Shown here in pieces: positions 26,141 through 36,292 of a DNA stretch of 64,000 nt (the first letter of the stretch is position 1; each line of letters opens with the position of its first letter). The translations under genes and the position numbers were made by a program. This stretch comes from CAVRZY01 sp963725415 (GTDB lineage Bacteria > Acidobacteriota > Terriglobia > Bryobacterales > Bryobacteraceae): assembly GCA_963725415.1 (NCBI GenBank), contig CAVRZY010000186.1:1-64000 (forward strand). Reading direction: 5' to 3'. The notes below the pieces were generated by a model. It did not search any database and was not told the origin of the DNA. It saw nothing but the letters and a program-made list of their open reading frames with translations.

Positions 26141-27774
26141 TCAGTGATGTTCCAGCTTGGTGAGCTTTACAAGAATATCCCCTCGGCCCCGAACGTAGGT
26201 TCTCTTGTTTACTTCGTCCTTCTCCACCAAGGGTGGAAGCGCCTGATACTTGTCCAGGAACGTTCGGATGGTTTGGATTCGACTGGGATCGCGAATAGCG
26301 CCCTGATCTTGCGCTTGAGCAAATGCTTTGGCGGCCTCCAGCTCAGGGACACTGCCGCGGGCCCAAACCAGCCACATTTTTTCAGTTCCCTCCTGCTCGT
26401 CGAAAACAATCCAATCCTGCCTGGGGATTTGGATGACCTGGTGGGCGGCGATGGATGCCGATTGGCCCTGGCCGGGAAACAGGAGATTGAAACTCGGCAG
26501 ACCTGCGTTGGGCACAGGCCCCTCGTTGAGGATGTACAGGTATCCTGGCTGCGGGCTGCTGATGAGGAGCCGAATCTGGAAGTCCGCCTGAAAGATCATC
26601 TCCCCGGGCAGCGTGAAAGGCGCCCCTACGGGTTGTCCGTTTCGGGCCTTCTGAACCGCAATCGAGTAACTGAAGCTGCGCTCGGGCTGGGCCGGCGGGG
26701 CTTGCTTGGATCTGAGGATGACGCCGAGCAGGATGGCTGCCACAAAAACAACCGTCAGAGCGATGACACCGGCAACCACCGCGCGCTTCTTCTTTCTTGT
26801 TTCGACGCCGGCGGTTTCGGCAGGCTGGCTGGGATGGAGCGCTGAGCTGCCGGTCAGGGCGCGTACGAACTGTTCGCCGAAATCTCGCGCGTGCGCGTAT
26901 CTGGCATTCGCATCGAACGCCAGCGCCTTCAAGATTGCCTCCTGCGCGGCCAACGGCAGGTCAGGACGCAATTCCACCGGCTTCACCTTGATTCCTTCCT
27001 CTTGCGCCTGGTACAGCTCGACCAGGGTGCCCGCGTGGAAAGGCAGGTCTCCGGTCACCAGTTCGTACGCGATGACGCCCAGGGCGTAGATGTCACTGGC
27101 CGCGGAAGGTCTGCCGAGCAGTTGTTCCGGGGCCATGTAGGGGCCCGAGCCGGCGGTGCCGGTCTGCCCGGTGGTGGCGCCGGCCTGCGACTCCTTCACG
27201 GTGGCGATGCCGAAATCGATGATCTTGACCAGTTCCTCGCCGTCCCCCAGATCCTGAAGCATGATGTTCTCCGGCTTCAGGTCGCGGTGGTAAACGCCAC
27301 GATCGTGCGCAGCGTTGAGCGCCTGGGCGATGCGCCGGACGATCTGGGCGGTGCGCTCCAGCGGCAACGGCCCATTGCGAAGCACCGAGCGCAGCGTCGC
27401 GCCAGCCACGAATTGCATCACCAGGAACGGTCTGCCGTCCGGCATTTCGCCCGAATCCAGTACTCCCACGATGCCGGGGTGATCCAGGCGCGCCAGGGCC
27501 TCGCGCTCTTCGCGGAATTTCTTGCTGAACCATTCGCTTTGCCCCGGGGAACGTTCCCGGAGGACCTTGACCACAACCGGCCTGGAGTGCAGCAGCTCAT
27601 CCCGCGCCAGATAGACTATGCCGAACCCGCCCCGCCCGAGTTCTTTCTCGATCCGGTATCGGTCCTTGACCTTGGCGTGGGCCGGGCCGGCTTCCGTGAT
27701 GGCGGTAGCGTCCGCGCTGGCGGGCGGCGCCGGGCGCCGGCAGTCTTCTCCTCGGGCTGCCCTTCATCGGCCAT
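26141..27774 (-). CDS. Membrane Ser/Thr protein kinase with DUF4384-like outer domain; N-terminus out of frame
   Basis: The uninterrupted frame 26141-27574 (477 aa) carries the VVVK Lys region, H-R-D-L-K-P-E-N, D-F-G (I-I-D-F-G-I-A) and A-P-E. A transmembrane segment lies at about 265-290 and an outer domain with G-Y-L-Y-I-L-N beyond it. The same frame continues upstream to encode R-Y-R-I-E-K-E-L-G-R-G-G-F-G-I-V-Y (glycine loop) but has no start codon. The ATG at 27774 (M-A-D-E-G-Q-P) is in another frame, so one base is probably lost in the GC-rich stretch near 27735. Hanks-type kinase signalling to the envelope. Confidence 0.8.
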
Positions 27775-27798
27775 GGCAGAACGCCTGCTATTGTAACG

Positions 27799-30700
27799 CT
27801 ACTTCGCGTGGTAGTTGGGATAGGGCGGATGCTTGGGCTGGGGTGCCGGATTCTTCGCCAGCTCCGCCATCACCACTTCGACCGCCTTTTCCAACTGTGG
27901 GTCGTGGCCCTGGCGCAGGGCCTTGGGGTCCAACTCGACCTCGATGTCCGGGGCCACACCCTGGTTCTCGATCTCCCACTGGCCGTTGGGATTCCAGATC
28001 AGCGCGCTGGGAGCGGTTACGGTGCCGCTGTCCATCAGGTCGGGATAGCCGGTGAGGCCGACCACCCCGCCCCAGGTGCGTTTGCCGATCAGCTTGCCCA
28101 CGCCGAAACGCCGGAAATACCAGGGCAGCAGGTCGCCGCCGGAAGCCGCATATTCGTTGATGATCATGACCTTCGGCCCGAAGATCGCTCCCTGGGGCTG
28201 GATATGGTCCGCTCCGTCGCGCGCCGTGGCCAGGCTCATCATGGGCCGCCTGAGGTACTCGATGATATCGGTGGCAAGGTGGCCGCCGTGGTTGAAGCGA
28301 TCATCGATGATGGCGGCCTCCTTGCCTACTTGCGCGAAGAAGTAACGGTGGAAGCTGGTGTAGCCGCCGGAACTGGTATCCGGCATGTGGATGTAGGCGA
28401 CGCGGCCGTTGGTCATCTGGTCCACCTTGCGGCGATTGTCTTCGATCCAGGCCAGACGGCGCAGCCGCCAGTCGTCGGCAATCGGCGTTACGGTCACTTC
28501 CCGCGCCTTTGCGCCTGAAGGATCGGGGCCTACCTTCAGCACAGCCTGCTTGCCCGCCGCGCCTTCGAAGAAACTGTAGATGTTGTCGGCGGCGCGCAGC
28601 TCGCGTCCGTTCACCGCCAGCAGGTACTCGCCCGCTACCACGTTGACACCGGGCTGGGTCAGCGGCGCCTTCAGGTCCGGATTCCAGTTCTCGCCGTTAT
28701 AGACGCGCGTGAAGCGGTAGCGGCCGTTCTCGATCCTGTAATCCGCGCCCAGTAGCCCGGTCTCGACGCTTTTCACTTCCGGCGAATCGCCGCCGCCTAT
28801 GAACATATGACTGACCGACAATTCGCCCAGCATTTCTTCGAAGAGGTAGTTCAAATCGCGCCGGGACGCGAGGTTCTCTAGGTACGGCTCATAGCGCTTC
28901 TCGGCAGCTTTCAGATCCAGGCCGTGATAGTTCGTGTCATAGAAGAAATCGCGCTGGAGACGCCAGACCTCGTGATACATCTCGTTCCATTCGGCGTGCG
29001 GGTCCACGCGCACTTCGAGGCTTTCGGTCTTGAGCACGCCTTTGCCTGACTCGGCAGGCGGCGGTTCGGTGGTAATTACCCAGCGGTCGCCTTGCTGGTA
29101 CAGCATCTTCTCACCGCTCGCGGAGATTCGGAAGCTGCGCACGCCATCGATAGCGACGTCGGACTTCCGCTTGCTGAGGTCGAAACGGTGGACGGTGAGT
29201 TTGGGTTCACCTTCGGGCGCGGCGGGCGCCCGCAAAACCGGCGCTTCGAGCACGTAGAGCATGCCGGCCTTGCCGATTTGGAGCCCCTCGTAGCGCCGGG
29301 CAGGCAGTGGCAGAGCCAGAATCCGCTGGCCGATGTTGTCGAAGTCGATCTTCACCACGACGGTCTCGGGCGTGGCCGGCACCTTCTTTTCTCCTGACTC
29401 CTGACTCCTGTCTCCTGACTCCTTCTCGTCGTCGCTCTCGGGGGCCAGAGGCGAGCCTTGGTCCTTCGCCAGGACCATCAGGTAGATGCTGCGGGTCACC
29501 GGATGGGTGCGGCTGAGAACGTCGGGCTGCTTGGCGGCGCCCGAATCGGTGCTGGCGGTAAAGTACAGGTACTTGCCGTTCTTGTCGAAAACGGGATGCT
29601 CTGCCTCACTCATCCCGTCGGTTACCTGAGTGCTCTTGGCGTCCGCGAGCGAGTAAATGAAGATGGCGGTCATGTGGCTTTTCAGTTGCTTGCGGTAGGC
29701 CAGCCACTTGCTGTCCGGGGACCAAACGGGGGCCAGATCGCGATCGGACATGTAGTAATCTTTGTCCACCAGGACTGGCCTCTTCTGCTCCAGATCGATG
29801 TACCAGATGCCGAGATGATTGTCGAGATACGCGATCTTCTTGCTGTCCGGCGACCAGCGGGGCGCGGAGTAGAAGGCCGGCTTGTCACCGAGGCTGAGCT
29901 TCGTCACCTGGCCCAGGCCGCTTTGCTCTCGCAGGTGGAGCGCGTACTCGCCGGATTCATCCGAGAAGTAGGCGATGGTCTTGCCGTCCGGCGACCAGGC
30001 CGGCTCGCGCTCGTACACGCCGGGCGAGTTGGTGAGATTGCGCGGGTCGCCCTTTTCGGCTGGCACGGTGATGATCTCGCCCCGGGCTTCAAAGACCGCG
30101 CGTGCGCCGCTCGGAGAGAGATCGGGGTGGCGCAGGCGCTTGCCGACATTTACAAAATGCGGCCGCACTTCCGGAAGATCGCCCGCCAGGCGAACTTCGA
30201 CCGGCTTGGTCTTGCCCGAGCGGAGGTCGTAGAGATGGAGCGAGCCGAACTGCTCGTAGACGATGGCGCCCGGGCCTGCGGAGGCGGACTTGAAATCGAG
30301 TCCACGGTTGAAGGTGAGCTGCCTGACCTGCCGGCTGCGCGTGTCATAGGAGAACAGCGAGACCGGGCCGTTGCGGTCGGAGAGGAAGTAGATCGTCTCA
30401 CCCACCCACATGGGGTTGAAGTCGTTCGAGTTATCACGTGGAAGCGCAACTACACTCGAGTCGGAAAGATCGGCGATCCAGATTTTCTTCGTCTGCCCGC
30501 CCCGGTAGCGTTTCCAGGCCTCTTGCCCTTGGGGGACCGGAACGTAGGCCAGGTGCGAGCCGTCCGGGGAGTAGGAACCTTCCAGGGCAATGGGGAGAGG
30601 GATTTCGTCCGGAAATCCGCCCTCCATCGGGATCGTGTACAGCATGGGGAGCCAGCCGTCCATGGCGGCCGAGCGAGTCGAATTGAACAGCACACGCTTG

Positions 30701-31047
30701 CCGTCCGGGGACCAGCCCACCGCCCGGTCGTCGCCCGGATGATAGGTCAGGCGTTTCGGGGCGCCGCCGGAGGCCGGCATCACGAACACGTCCACGTTGC
30801 CGTCGTATTCGCCGGTGAAGGCGATCTGGGCGCCGTCCGGCGAGAAGACGGGATCGGTCTCGACGCCTGGCCCGGTAGTGAGGCGTTTGGCCTCGCCACC
30901 TTCACGGGGAACACTCCACAAATCCCCGGCGTAGGAGAAAACGATCTGGGTGCGACTCAACGCCGGCCTGCGAAAAAGATAGTTGCTTGCCGCCAGCGAG
31001 ACCGAGGATGCAAAAACGACCAACGAGGTCAACAGCACACCGAGCAT
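27799..31047 (-). CDS. Tricorn-like S41 protease with PD40 propellers
   Basis: 1082 aa from the ATG at 31047, which has ggggag in front and opens a signal peptide (L-G-V-L-L-T-S-L-V-V-F-A). Residues about 30-600 are PD40/WD40-like repeats with many S-P-D-G-x-x-I-A motifs. A C1 helical part and PDZ-like segment follow (about 730-900). Then the S41 catalytic region has A-S-G-G-D-L-L-P-W with the nucleophile Ser. This order matches archaeal tricorn protease and its bacterial homologues. It probably degrades peptides in the periplasm. No hexamer or partner data here. Confidence 0.9.
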   Translation of the reverse strand: MLGVLLTSLVVFASSVSLAASNYLFRRPALSRTQIVFSYAGDLWSVPREGGEAKRLTTGPGVETDPVFSPDGAQIAFTGEYDGNVDVFVMPASGGAPKRLTYHPGDDRAVGWSPDGKRVLFNSTRSAAMDGWLPMLYTIPMEGGFPDEIPLPIALEGSYSPDGSHLAYVPVPQGQEAWKRYRGGQTKKIWIADLSDSSVVALPRDNSNDFNPMWVGETIYFLSDRNGPVSLFSYDTRSRQVRQLTFNRGLDFKSASAGPGAIVYEQFGSLHLYDLRSGKTKPVEVRLAGDLPEVRPHFVNVGKRLRHPDLSPSGARAVFEARGEIITVPAEKGDPRNLTNSPGVYEREPAWSPDGKTIAYFSDESGEYALHLREQSGLGQVTKLSLGDKPAFYSAPRWSPDSKKIAYLDNHLGIWYIDLEQKRPVLVDKDYYMSDRDLAPVWSPDSKWLAYRKQLKSHMTAIFIYSLADAKSTQVTDGMSEAEHPVFDKNGKYLYFTASTDSGAAKQPDVLSRTHPVTRSIYLMVLAKDQGSPLAPESDDEKESGDRSQESGEKKVPATPETVVVKIDFDNIGQRILALPLPARRYEGLQIGKAGMLYVLEAPVLRAPAAPEGEPKLTVHRFDLSKRKSDVAIDGVRSFRISASGEKMLYQQGDRWVITTEPPPAESGKGVLKTESLEVRVDPHAEWNEMYHEVWRLQRDFFYDTNYHGLDLKAAEKRYEPYLENLASRRDLNYLFEEMLGELSVSHMFIGGGDSPEVKSVETGLLGADYRIENGRYRFTRVYNGENWNPDLKAPLTQPGVNVVAGEYLLAVNGRELRAADNIYSFFEGAAGKQAVLKVGPDPSGAKAREVTVTPIADDWRLRRLAWIEDNRRKVDQMTNGRVAYIHMPDTSSGGYTSFHRYFFAQVGKEAAIIDDRFNHGGHLATDIIEYLRRPMMSLATARDGADHIQPQGAIFGPKVMIINEYAASGGDLLPWYFRRFGVGKLIGKRTWGGVVGLTGYPDLMDSGTVTAPSALIWNPNGQWEIENQGVAPDIEVELDPKALRQGHDPQLEKAVEVVMAELAKNPAPQPKHPPYPNYHAK

Positions 31048-31138
31048 AGGCTCTCCCCGAACCGTCAGAGTATACACGAAGTTTGAGGTTAGGATGTGGC
31101 GCAGACACCACGGTCAGCTCACCCAGAGCCCATCGCCA

Positions 31139-34100
31139 TCAGAACGAGTAGCGCAGGGCGAGTTGCAGGTTGCGCTCGCCGCTCTTGCTGGTGACTTTCC
31201 CGAACGTGGCGCTGGTGGGAGTGGTGCTCGCGCCGCTCCAGGCTGGGTGATTGGTCCAGTTGAAGGCCTCCGCCTGAAGCCGGATTCGCTGGCGCTCCCT
31301 GATGCGGAAATACTTCGTCAAACCGATGTTCCAGTTTTGGAAACCGGGCTGCCGGATGATCCCGCGGTTGAACTGCGTGGTGCAGGTGCCGGAAGCGGGC
31401 GCGGTGAAGATGGCCGAGCCATCCGGATTCTTGGTACGGAACCAGAAGTTCTGATCGGCGACCCCCTCGGAGAACTTCCGCTCGCTTCCGGTCAGTTTGA
31501 ATTCGCCGTTTCTGTTCCACATCTGAGGGCCGCTGCCCGGGCCGACGCCGGCGAAGTCGTCCCCGGTCCACACGGTACCGACGCCGCCGGACTGGAACTG
31601 TGTGCCGCCGGCGATCTGCCATCCTCCGGCGATCTTGCCCGGCAGCGATTGATCCCGCTTCAGGAAGGGTAGTTCGTAGATGAAGTTGATCACCGCCACC
31701 TGCGGAGTGTCGAAACTGGAGCGGCCCCACAGGTTCGAGGCGTCGTAGGAATTGGGCAGAAGGTCGCTGTGCGCGGAGGTATCGTCGTAGGACGCCGAGT
31801 AGGTGTAGGCCAAACCGAGACTCAGTCCGGCCGCAAAACGCCGCGTCACGCCCACCTGAAGGCCGTCGTACCTTGACCGGCCGTCGTTGACGGCCATCAG
31901 AATGGAATAGTAGCCGCCGTAAGGCCGGAGGTAATTCGGGTTGATCACAGGGTTCTGGATTGTGCCGGGCTGCAACTGGTTGATGTTGACCAGCCGGTTA
32001 TTATGCACCCCGACACGACCGACGTAACTCAACTCCAGGGTGGTCTGGAGGGGGAGTTCACGCTGGTAGGTAGCGTTCCACGTCCAGGCCTCCGGGTTGG
32101 GGAACCTCTTGTCCTCGGTGAAGATCTGGTAAGGGAAGCGGGTGGCGGTGGAGCCCCCGGGGTAGTCCGCGTTTCCATTAGCCACGGAAACCATGGGCTG
32201 AAATGGCGCCTGGCCGCCAAGGAAGACGCTATCGCTGACCCCCAGCCGGCAGATGAAGCGGCCGATCCCGGCGCGGATCACCTGCTTGCCGGTCAACTGG
32301 TAGGCGATGCCCAGGCGGGGCTGGAAATCCCTTTTGTGGATATCGGCGAACTGCTTGGGGGCCCCGCGGAACAGGTAATTGAATTCACCGCTGTCGGCGA
32401 TGGGGATGCGGCCCTTGGCCGAGGCGGGCCAGCCGCTTCCGGGGGTCACCATCCCGTTGAACTGATCGCCGCTCAGGATGTTGCCGGTCTTCGGGTCCTG
32501 CACCACGCGCTTGCTCGGGTCGTAGAGTGCCGGGTCGAAAACGATCATGTTCCGCCACAAGCTGTAATACGGCTGGATGATGCTGTGCCGGACCCCCAGC
32601 TCCAAGCGCAGCCTGGAGGTGGCCTTCCAGGAATCCTGGAAGAACCACTCGTACATGTGGCCCCGGTAAGGCGTGAAGGCCCGCGTGCCGATCTCCGCGT
32701 AGGTGTCGAAAAGCCCCAGGGCCGCATTCCCTATGGCCAGGCCAGAGGTCGGAGCGCCGGCGCGGGTATCGGTGAAAACGAACCGGCCGTTCTGGTTGTC
32801 GCTGCCGCCCGGCACGCCGGCGGCCAACGGGATCTGGTCGAAATCATTCTGGCCCGCTCTTTCAAACAGAAAGCCAAACTTGAAGGAGTGGTTCTGGATG
32901 ATCTTGGTCAGGTTGTCGGAGATCTGATAGATCGGTCCCGTCGATTTGGCCGGATACTTGGTCCCGCCCAATTGGGAGAAATTCGAAATGGTGATGGTTG
33001 GAATCTTGTTGGGAACTTCCTTGGGGTCCTTAAAGATATAAGGGTAGTTGATGCCGTACTGCGTGCGCTCCGCCCGGCCAGTGGTGAAATCCACGTCGGC
33101 GTAGACGCGGTCCACCGAGGCAGAGGCTAGGAGTTCGTTGACCAGAGTCGGGCCGAGGGTCCAGATATAGTTGATCGAAGCAGTCTTGTTCGGACGGCTC
33201 CAGATTCCCGGAGTGCGGTCCGAACCCCCGTCGAATGGGCTATAGTAGGAATAGGCGTAATTCAGATGGCGAAGCCGGATTTGGTGCTTGTCCTTCGGGT
33301 TGAAATCAATGGATAGTGTGTCCTTGCGTTGGTCAAGCGGATATCCGGCCACCTGATACTGGTTGAAAGTGCCCAGGAGATAGCCAGGGGTAGGCAGAGG
33401 ATAGGTGCGCAAAAACGCGATGCCGTTGGGGCTCAGCCTGCTGGCCGGAACTACATTGTTGGGAAACGGGCCTCCGGCCGAAGGATCATTGATGACACGC
33501 GCCCTCCCGAAGAAAGAATTGCGCGGGTTGAGCAACTCGCTGAAATCCCCTTGGCGCATCGCCGCGGTCGGATCCGTCATACTGTTGGAAGTGTCACGGC
33601 GGTAGCGGATCCATTCCTGTCCCCAGAGGAAGAAGAGCTTGTTCCTGTCGCGGTTCCACTTGCCCGGGATGTAGACCGGTCCGTTCAGGTTGTAACCGAA
33701 CTGGTTGTACCGAAACGGCGCCGGCCGGCTGCTGATCGACGGGTCGCTGGTGCGATTCCGCACCCAGCTATTCGCATCGAGGGCAGAGTTGCGGAAGAAC
33801 TCAAAGAAATCAGCGTGGAAGTCACGGCCGCCGCTGCGACTGATGATGCGGATCTGCCCACCGGAAGAGCGGCCGTACTCGGCGTTGTAGTTGGCGGTGA
33901 GGACCTGCACCTCCTGCGTGCTGTCCACGTCCATTACGCCAATGCTTGCGCCGCCCGAGCGGGTCCGTACGGCTACCGCCCCGTCGTAGTACAGCATGTT
34001 GTCCCTGTCGCGCGAGCCATTGATGGAAAACCCGCCGGTAGTCACGGAGAAAACGAATCCGGCCAGTGAGCCTGGGCGGACTACCCCCGGTTTCAACTGG

Positions 34101-34582
34101 GCCAGGAACAGCGGGTTGCGCCCATTCAATTGGATGTTCAGAATCTGCTCGCGCTCCACGAGCTGGCCCAGCGCCGCAGTGTCCGACTGGAGCCGGGCAG
34201 CCGGCGCTACCACCTCAGTCTTTTCGGACCGGGCCCCGACCTCAAGCGTCATGTCAATCGTCGCCGCGATGTTGGAGTCGATCCGGTTCCGGGTCCTTTG
34301 CGCGATCTTGAAACCGGGCGCCTCCACGCTGACGGTGTAGGTGCCCGCCGGGACGCTGGTCACGATGTAATAGCCGGAATCGTTCGTCTGAACTCGCCGT
34401 TCGATTCCGGTGCTCTCATTACTGATAACGACGGTGGCGCCGGGCACCACGGCCCCCGTTGCGTCTTTCACAAACCCGGAAATCTGCGCCGTATCGGATT
34501 GCGCCAGCAGCGCCGGAGGCATGGAGATCAACAGTCCCAGCAGGCACGCTGCCGGGATGATTTTCACACTGATCCGGTTCAT
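31139..34582 (-). CDS. TonB-dependent receptor with carboxypeptidase-regulatory domain
   Basis: 1147 aa from the ATG at 34582 (aaggggg in front). A signal peptide precedes an Ig-like regulatory domain (G-F-V-K-D-A-T-G-A-V-V-P-G-A-T-V). Then a plug region (N-I-Q-L-N-G-R-N-P with G-S-R-D-R-D-N) and a large beta-barrel ending in the outer-membrane signature with terminal Phe (L-A-L-R-Y-S-F). This Oar-like architecture is strongly expanded in Acidobacteriota. Substrate unknown. Divergent from the small secreted protein at 34688. Confidence 0.92.
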   Translation of the reverse strand: MNRISVKIIPAACLLGLLISMPPALLAQSDTAQISGFVKDATGAVVPGATVVISNESTGIERRVQTNDSGYYIVTSVPAGTYTVSVEAPGFKIAQRTRNRIDSNIAATIDMTLEVGARSEKTEVVAPAARLQSDTAALGQLVEREQILNIQLNGRNPLFLAQLKPGVVRPGSLAGFVFSVTTGGFSINGSRDRDNMLYYDGAVAVRTRSGGASIGVMDVDSTQEVQVLTANYNAEYGRSSGGQIRIISRSGGRDFHADFFEFFRNSALDANSWVRNRTSDPSISSRPAPFRYNQFGYNLNGPVYIPGKWNRDRNKLFFLWGQEWIRYRRDTSNSMTDPTAAMRQGDFSELLNPRNSFFGRARVINDPSAGGPFPNNVVPASRLSPNGIAFLRTYPLPTPGYLLGTFNQYQVAGYPLDQRKDTLSIDFNPKDKHQIRLRHLNYAYSYYSPFDGGSDRTPGIWSRPNKTASINYIWTLGPTLVNELLASASVDRVYADVDFTTGRAERTQYGINYPYIFKDPKEVPNKIPTITISNFSQLGGTKYPAKSTGPIYQISDNLTKIIQNHSFKFGFLFERAGQNDFDQIPLAAGVPGGSDNQNGRFVFTDTRAGAPTSGLAIGNAALGLFDTYAEIGTRAFTPYRGHMYEWFFQDSWKATSRLRLELGVRHSIIQPYYSLWRNMIVFDPALYDPSKRVVQDPKTGNILSGDQFNGMVTPGSGWPASAKGRIPIADSGEFNYLFRGAPKQFADIHKRDFQPRLGIAYQLTGKQVIRAGIGRFICRLGVSDSVFLGGQAPFQPMVSVANGNADYPGGSTATRFPYQIFTEDKRFPNPEAWTWNATYQRELPLQTTLELSYVGRVGVHNNRLVNINQLQPGTIQNPVINPNYLRPYGGYYSILMAVNDGRSRYDGLQVGVTRRFAAGLSLGLAYTYSASYDDTSAHSDLLPNSYDASNLWGRSSFDTPQVAVINFIYELPFLKRDQSLPGKIAGGWQIAGGTQFQSGGVGTVWTGDDFAGVGPGSGPQMWNRNGEFKLTGSERKFSEGVADQNFWFRTKNPDGSAIFTAPASGTCTTQFNRGIIRQPGFQNWNIGLTKYFRIRERQRIRLQAEAFNWTNHPAWSGASTTPTSATFGKVTSKSGERNLQLALRYSF

Positions 34583-34687
34583 GGGATCCCCCTTTGGCCC
34601 GGTGGCCCGCCTTCGATCCGGAATTTCCATTATACTTGGACTTATCCGGCGCCCCTTTCGAGGCAGCCTCGGAGGAAGGAGAAGATC

Positions 34688-35056
34688 GTGAAGCGCGCAC
34701 TCGCTCTCGTGGTTTCATTGCTGCTGGCGGCTACAATGCTCGCAGCGGCTGACATCAGCGGTAAGTGGAAGGGACAGTTCCAAGGCGGCGACAGCACGCG
34801 CGAGCTCGCCTTTGATTTTAAGGTGGCGGGCGAAAACCTGACTGGCGCGGTGACCGGCCTTCGCGACAAGGCCCTCGAGATCAAAGACGGAAAGGTCCAG
34901 GGCGACAGCGTCACCTTCTGGGTCATGTCGGAATGGCAGGGCGAGCCCGTTAAGCTCGTCTTCAAGGGGCAGCTTTCGGGTAGCGAGATTCGTTTCACCA
35001 TGGGTACCGAGGACGGCGGCTGGAGCACCGAAGTGACGGCCAAGCGGGTTTCCTGA
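34688..35056 (+). CDS. Small secreted beta-rich protein
   Basis: 122 aa from a GTG with a strong Shine-Dalgarno (aggaaggag). A signal peptide ends near A-A-A. The mature part begins with I-S-G-K-W-K-G-Q-F and has alternating strands (G-E-N-L-T-G, I-K-D-G-K-V-Q-G-D-S-V-T-F), like lipocalin-type small proteins found next to secreted hydrolases in Acidobacteriota. A tatact at 34631-34636 may be the -10 box. Function unknown. Confidence 0.75.
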   Translation: MKRALALVVSLLLAATMLAAADISGKWKGQFQGGDSTRELAFDFKVAGENLTGAVTGLRDKALEIKDGKVQGDSVTFWVMSEWQGEPVKLVFKGQLSGSEIRFTMGTEDGGWSTEVTAKRVS

Positions 35057-35108
35057 CCGCCGCACCGTGCGGGGGCCTGCGCCACCTCAGTAACTTGCCA
35101 GCGCAGTG

Positions 35109-35140
35109 GGGCAGGTCCCCGACCTGCCCTGGCATTTTTT
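35109..35140 (+). terminator. Rho-independent terminator
   Basis: A perfect 9-bp stem gggcaggtc/gacctgccc (35109-35117, 35121-35129) with loop ccc, followed by tggca and then six T (35135-35140). It lies 50 bases after the stop of the small secreted protein. Its stem core is shared with the other palindromes in the window. Confidence 0.7.
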
Positions 35141-35215
35141 CACACCTTCCGAAGCATTACGACGGCATGTCGATCAGTTACAAGATCCGGTGACGAGGAA
35201 GGTAGAAGGACTCCT

Positions 35216-36292
35216 ATGAAGCCAATTGTGATGCTGGCCTTCCTGGGCGCGTGGGTCGCGTCTGCACAGAGCGTTTCCATTGAGGACTACCAGCCGAAAT
35301 CGACGCTGGTAGTGCCACAGCACCAGGTGATGCGTGCCAAGTTCCCGTTCATTGACGCGCACAATCATCAGCGCGGCGGCAGTCCCGAAGCGGTGGACCG
35401 CCTGGTGAAAGAGATGGACGCCCTCGACATGCGCATCATGGTGAACCTGAGCGGAGGTTACGGTGAGCGCCTCAAGACCAGCGTCGCCGCTTTGAAGGGG
35501 CGGTACCCGGACCGCTTCGTGGTTTTCGCCAGCATGGATTTCAGTGGCATCGACGAACCCGGCTATGGGACACGAGCCGCCGGCCAGCTCGAGCAGGATG
35601 TCCGCAGCGGCGCCCAGGGGCTGAAGATCTTCAAGAACTTTGGGATGGATTTGAAGGACACCAAGGGACAGCGCATCCGGGTTGATGATCCCCGCTTCGA
35701 CCCGGTCTTCGAGATGTGTGCGCGGCTGAAGATCCCGGTGATGATCCACACCGGCGAGCCGCGGGGGTTGTTCGATCCAATGGACCGCTACAACGAGCGC
35801 TGGCTGGAACTGAAGCTGTTTCCGGGGCGCGGGCGCCCTCCGGACCGCTATCCGGCCTTTGACGCGCTGATGGCCGAGCAGCACAGCCTGTTCGCCCGCC
35901 ACCCCAAGACAATCTTCATTGACGCGCATCTGGGCTGGTATGGAAATGACCTGGCCAAACTGGGGAGCCTGCTGGACAGGCTGCCGAACGTCTACACCGA
36001 TATCTCGGCCGCGGTGGAGGAACTGTGCCGGCAGCCACGCTTTGCCCGCCAGTGGTTCGAACGCTACCAGGACCGCGTGATGTTCGGCAAGGATACCTGG
36101 CGCCCCATCGAATACCACACCTACTTCCGGATCTTCGAGACGGCAGACGAGTATTTCGACCACGACCGCAAGTATCACGGGATGTGGAAGGCCTACGGCC
36201 TGGACCTGCCCGATGAGGTCCTCAAGAAGCTCTACTATCGGAATGCACTACGCCTCATCCCCGGTCTGAGCGCCGCCGGTTTCCCGAGGTGA
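35216..36292 (+). CDS. Secreted amidohydrolase family 2 protein
   Basis: 358 aa with a signal peptide ending near A-S-A-Q-S. D-A-H-N-H gives the metal HxH. G-L-K-I-F-K-N provides a possible Lys, M-I-H-T-G-E a further metal His, F-I-D-A-H-L-G-W another His, and M-F-G-K-D-T-W the final Asp. Unlike the protein at 8041 this one keeps the complete metal set. It overlaps the 3' end of the convergent esterase gene by 45 bp. Substrate unknown. Confidence 0.85.
   Translation: MKPIVMLAFLGAWVASAQSVSIEDYQPKSTLVVPQHQVMRAKFPFIDAHNHQRGGSPEAVDRLVKEMDALDMRIMVNLSGGYGERLKTSVAALKGRYPDRFVVFASMDFSGIDEPGYGTRAAGQLEQDVRSGAQGLKIFKNFGMDLKDTKGQRIRVDDPRFDPVFEMCARLKIPVMIHTGEPRGLFDPMDRYNERWLELKLFPGRGRPPDRYPAFDALMAEQHSLFARHPKTIFIDAHLGWYGNDLAKLGSLLDRLPNVYTDISAAVEELCRQPRFARQWFERYQDRVMFGKDTWRPIEYHTYFRIFETADEYFDHDRKYHGMWKAYGLDLPDEVLKKLYYRNALRLIPGLSAAGFPR

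Noticed and set aside
29458..31086. 542-codon plus-strand open frame opposite the tricorn-like protease
   Set aside because: Antisense shadow of a strongly supported PD40 coding region.
32003..33130. 375-codon plus-strand open frame inside the TonB-dependent receptor gene
   Set aside because: Antisense shadow; the receptor frame is continuous and typical.
34130..34687. N-terminal extension of the small secreted protein across the receptor gene
   Set aside because: The real start is the GTG at 34688 with a strong Shine-Dalgarno and signal peptide; the upstream part is antisense to the receptor.
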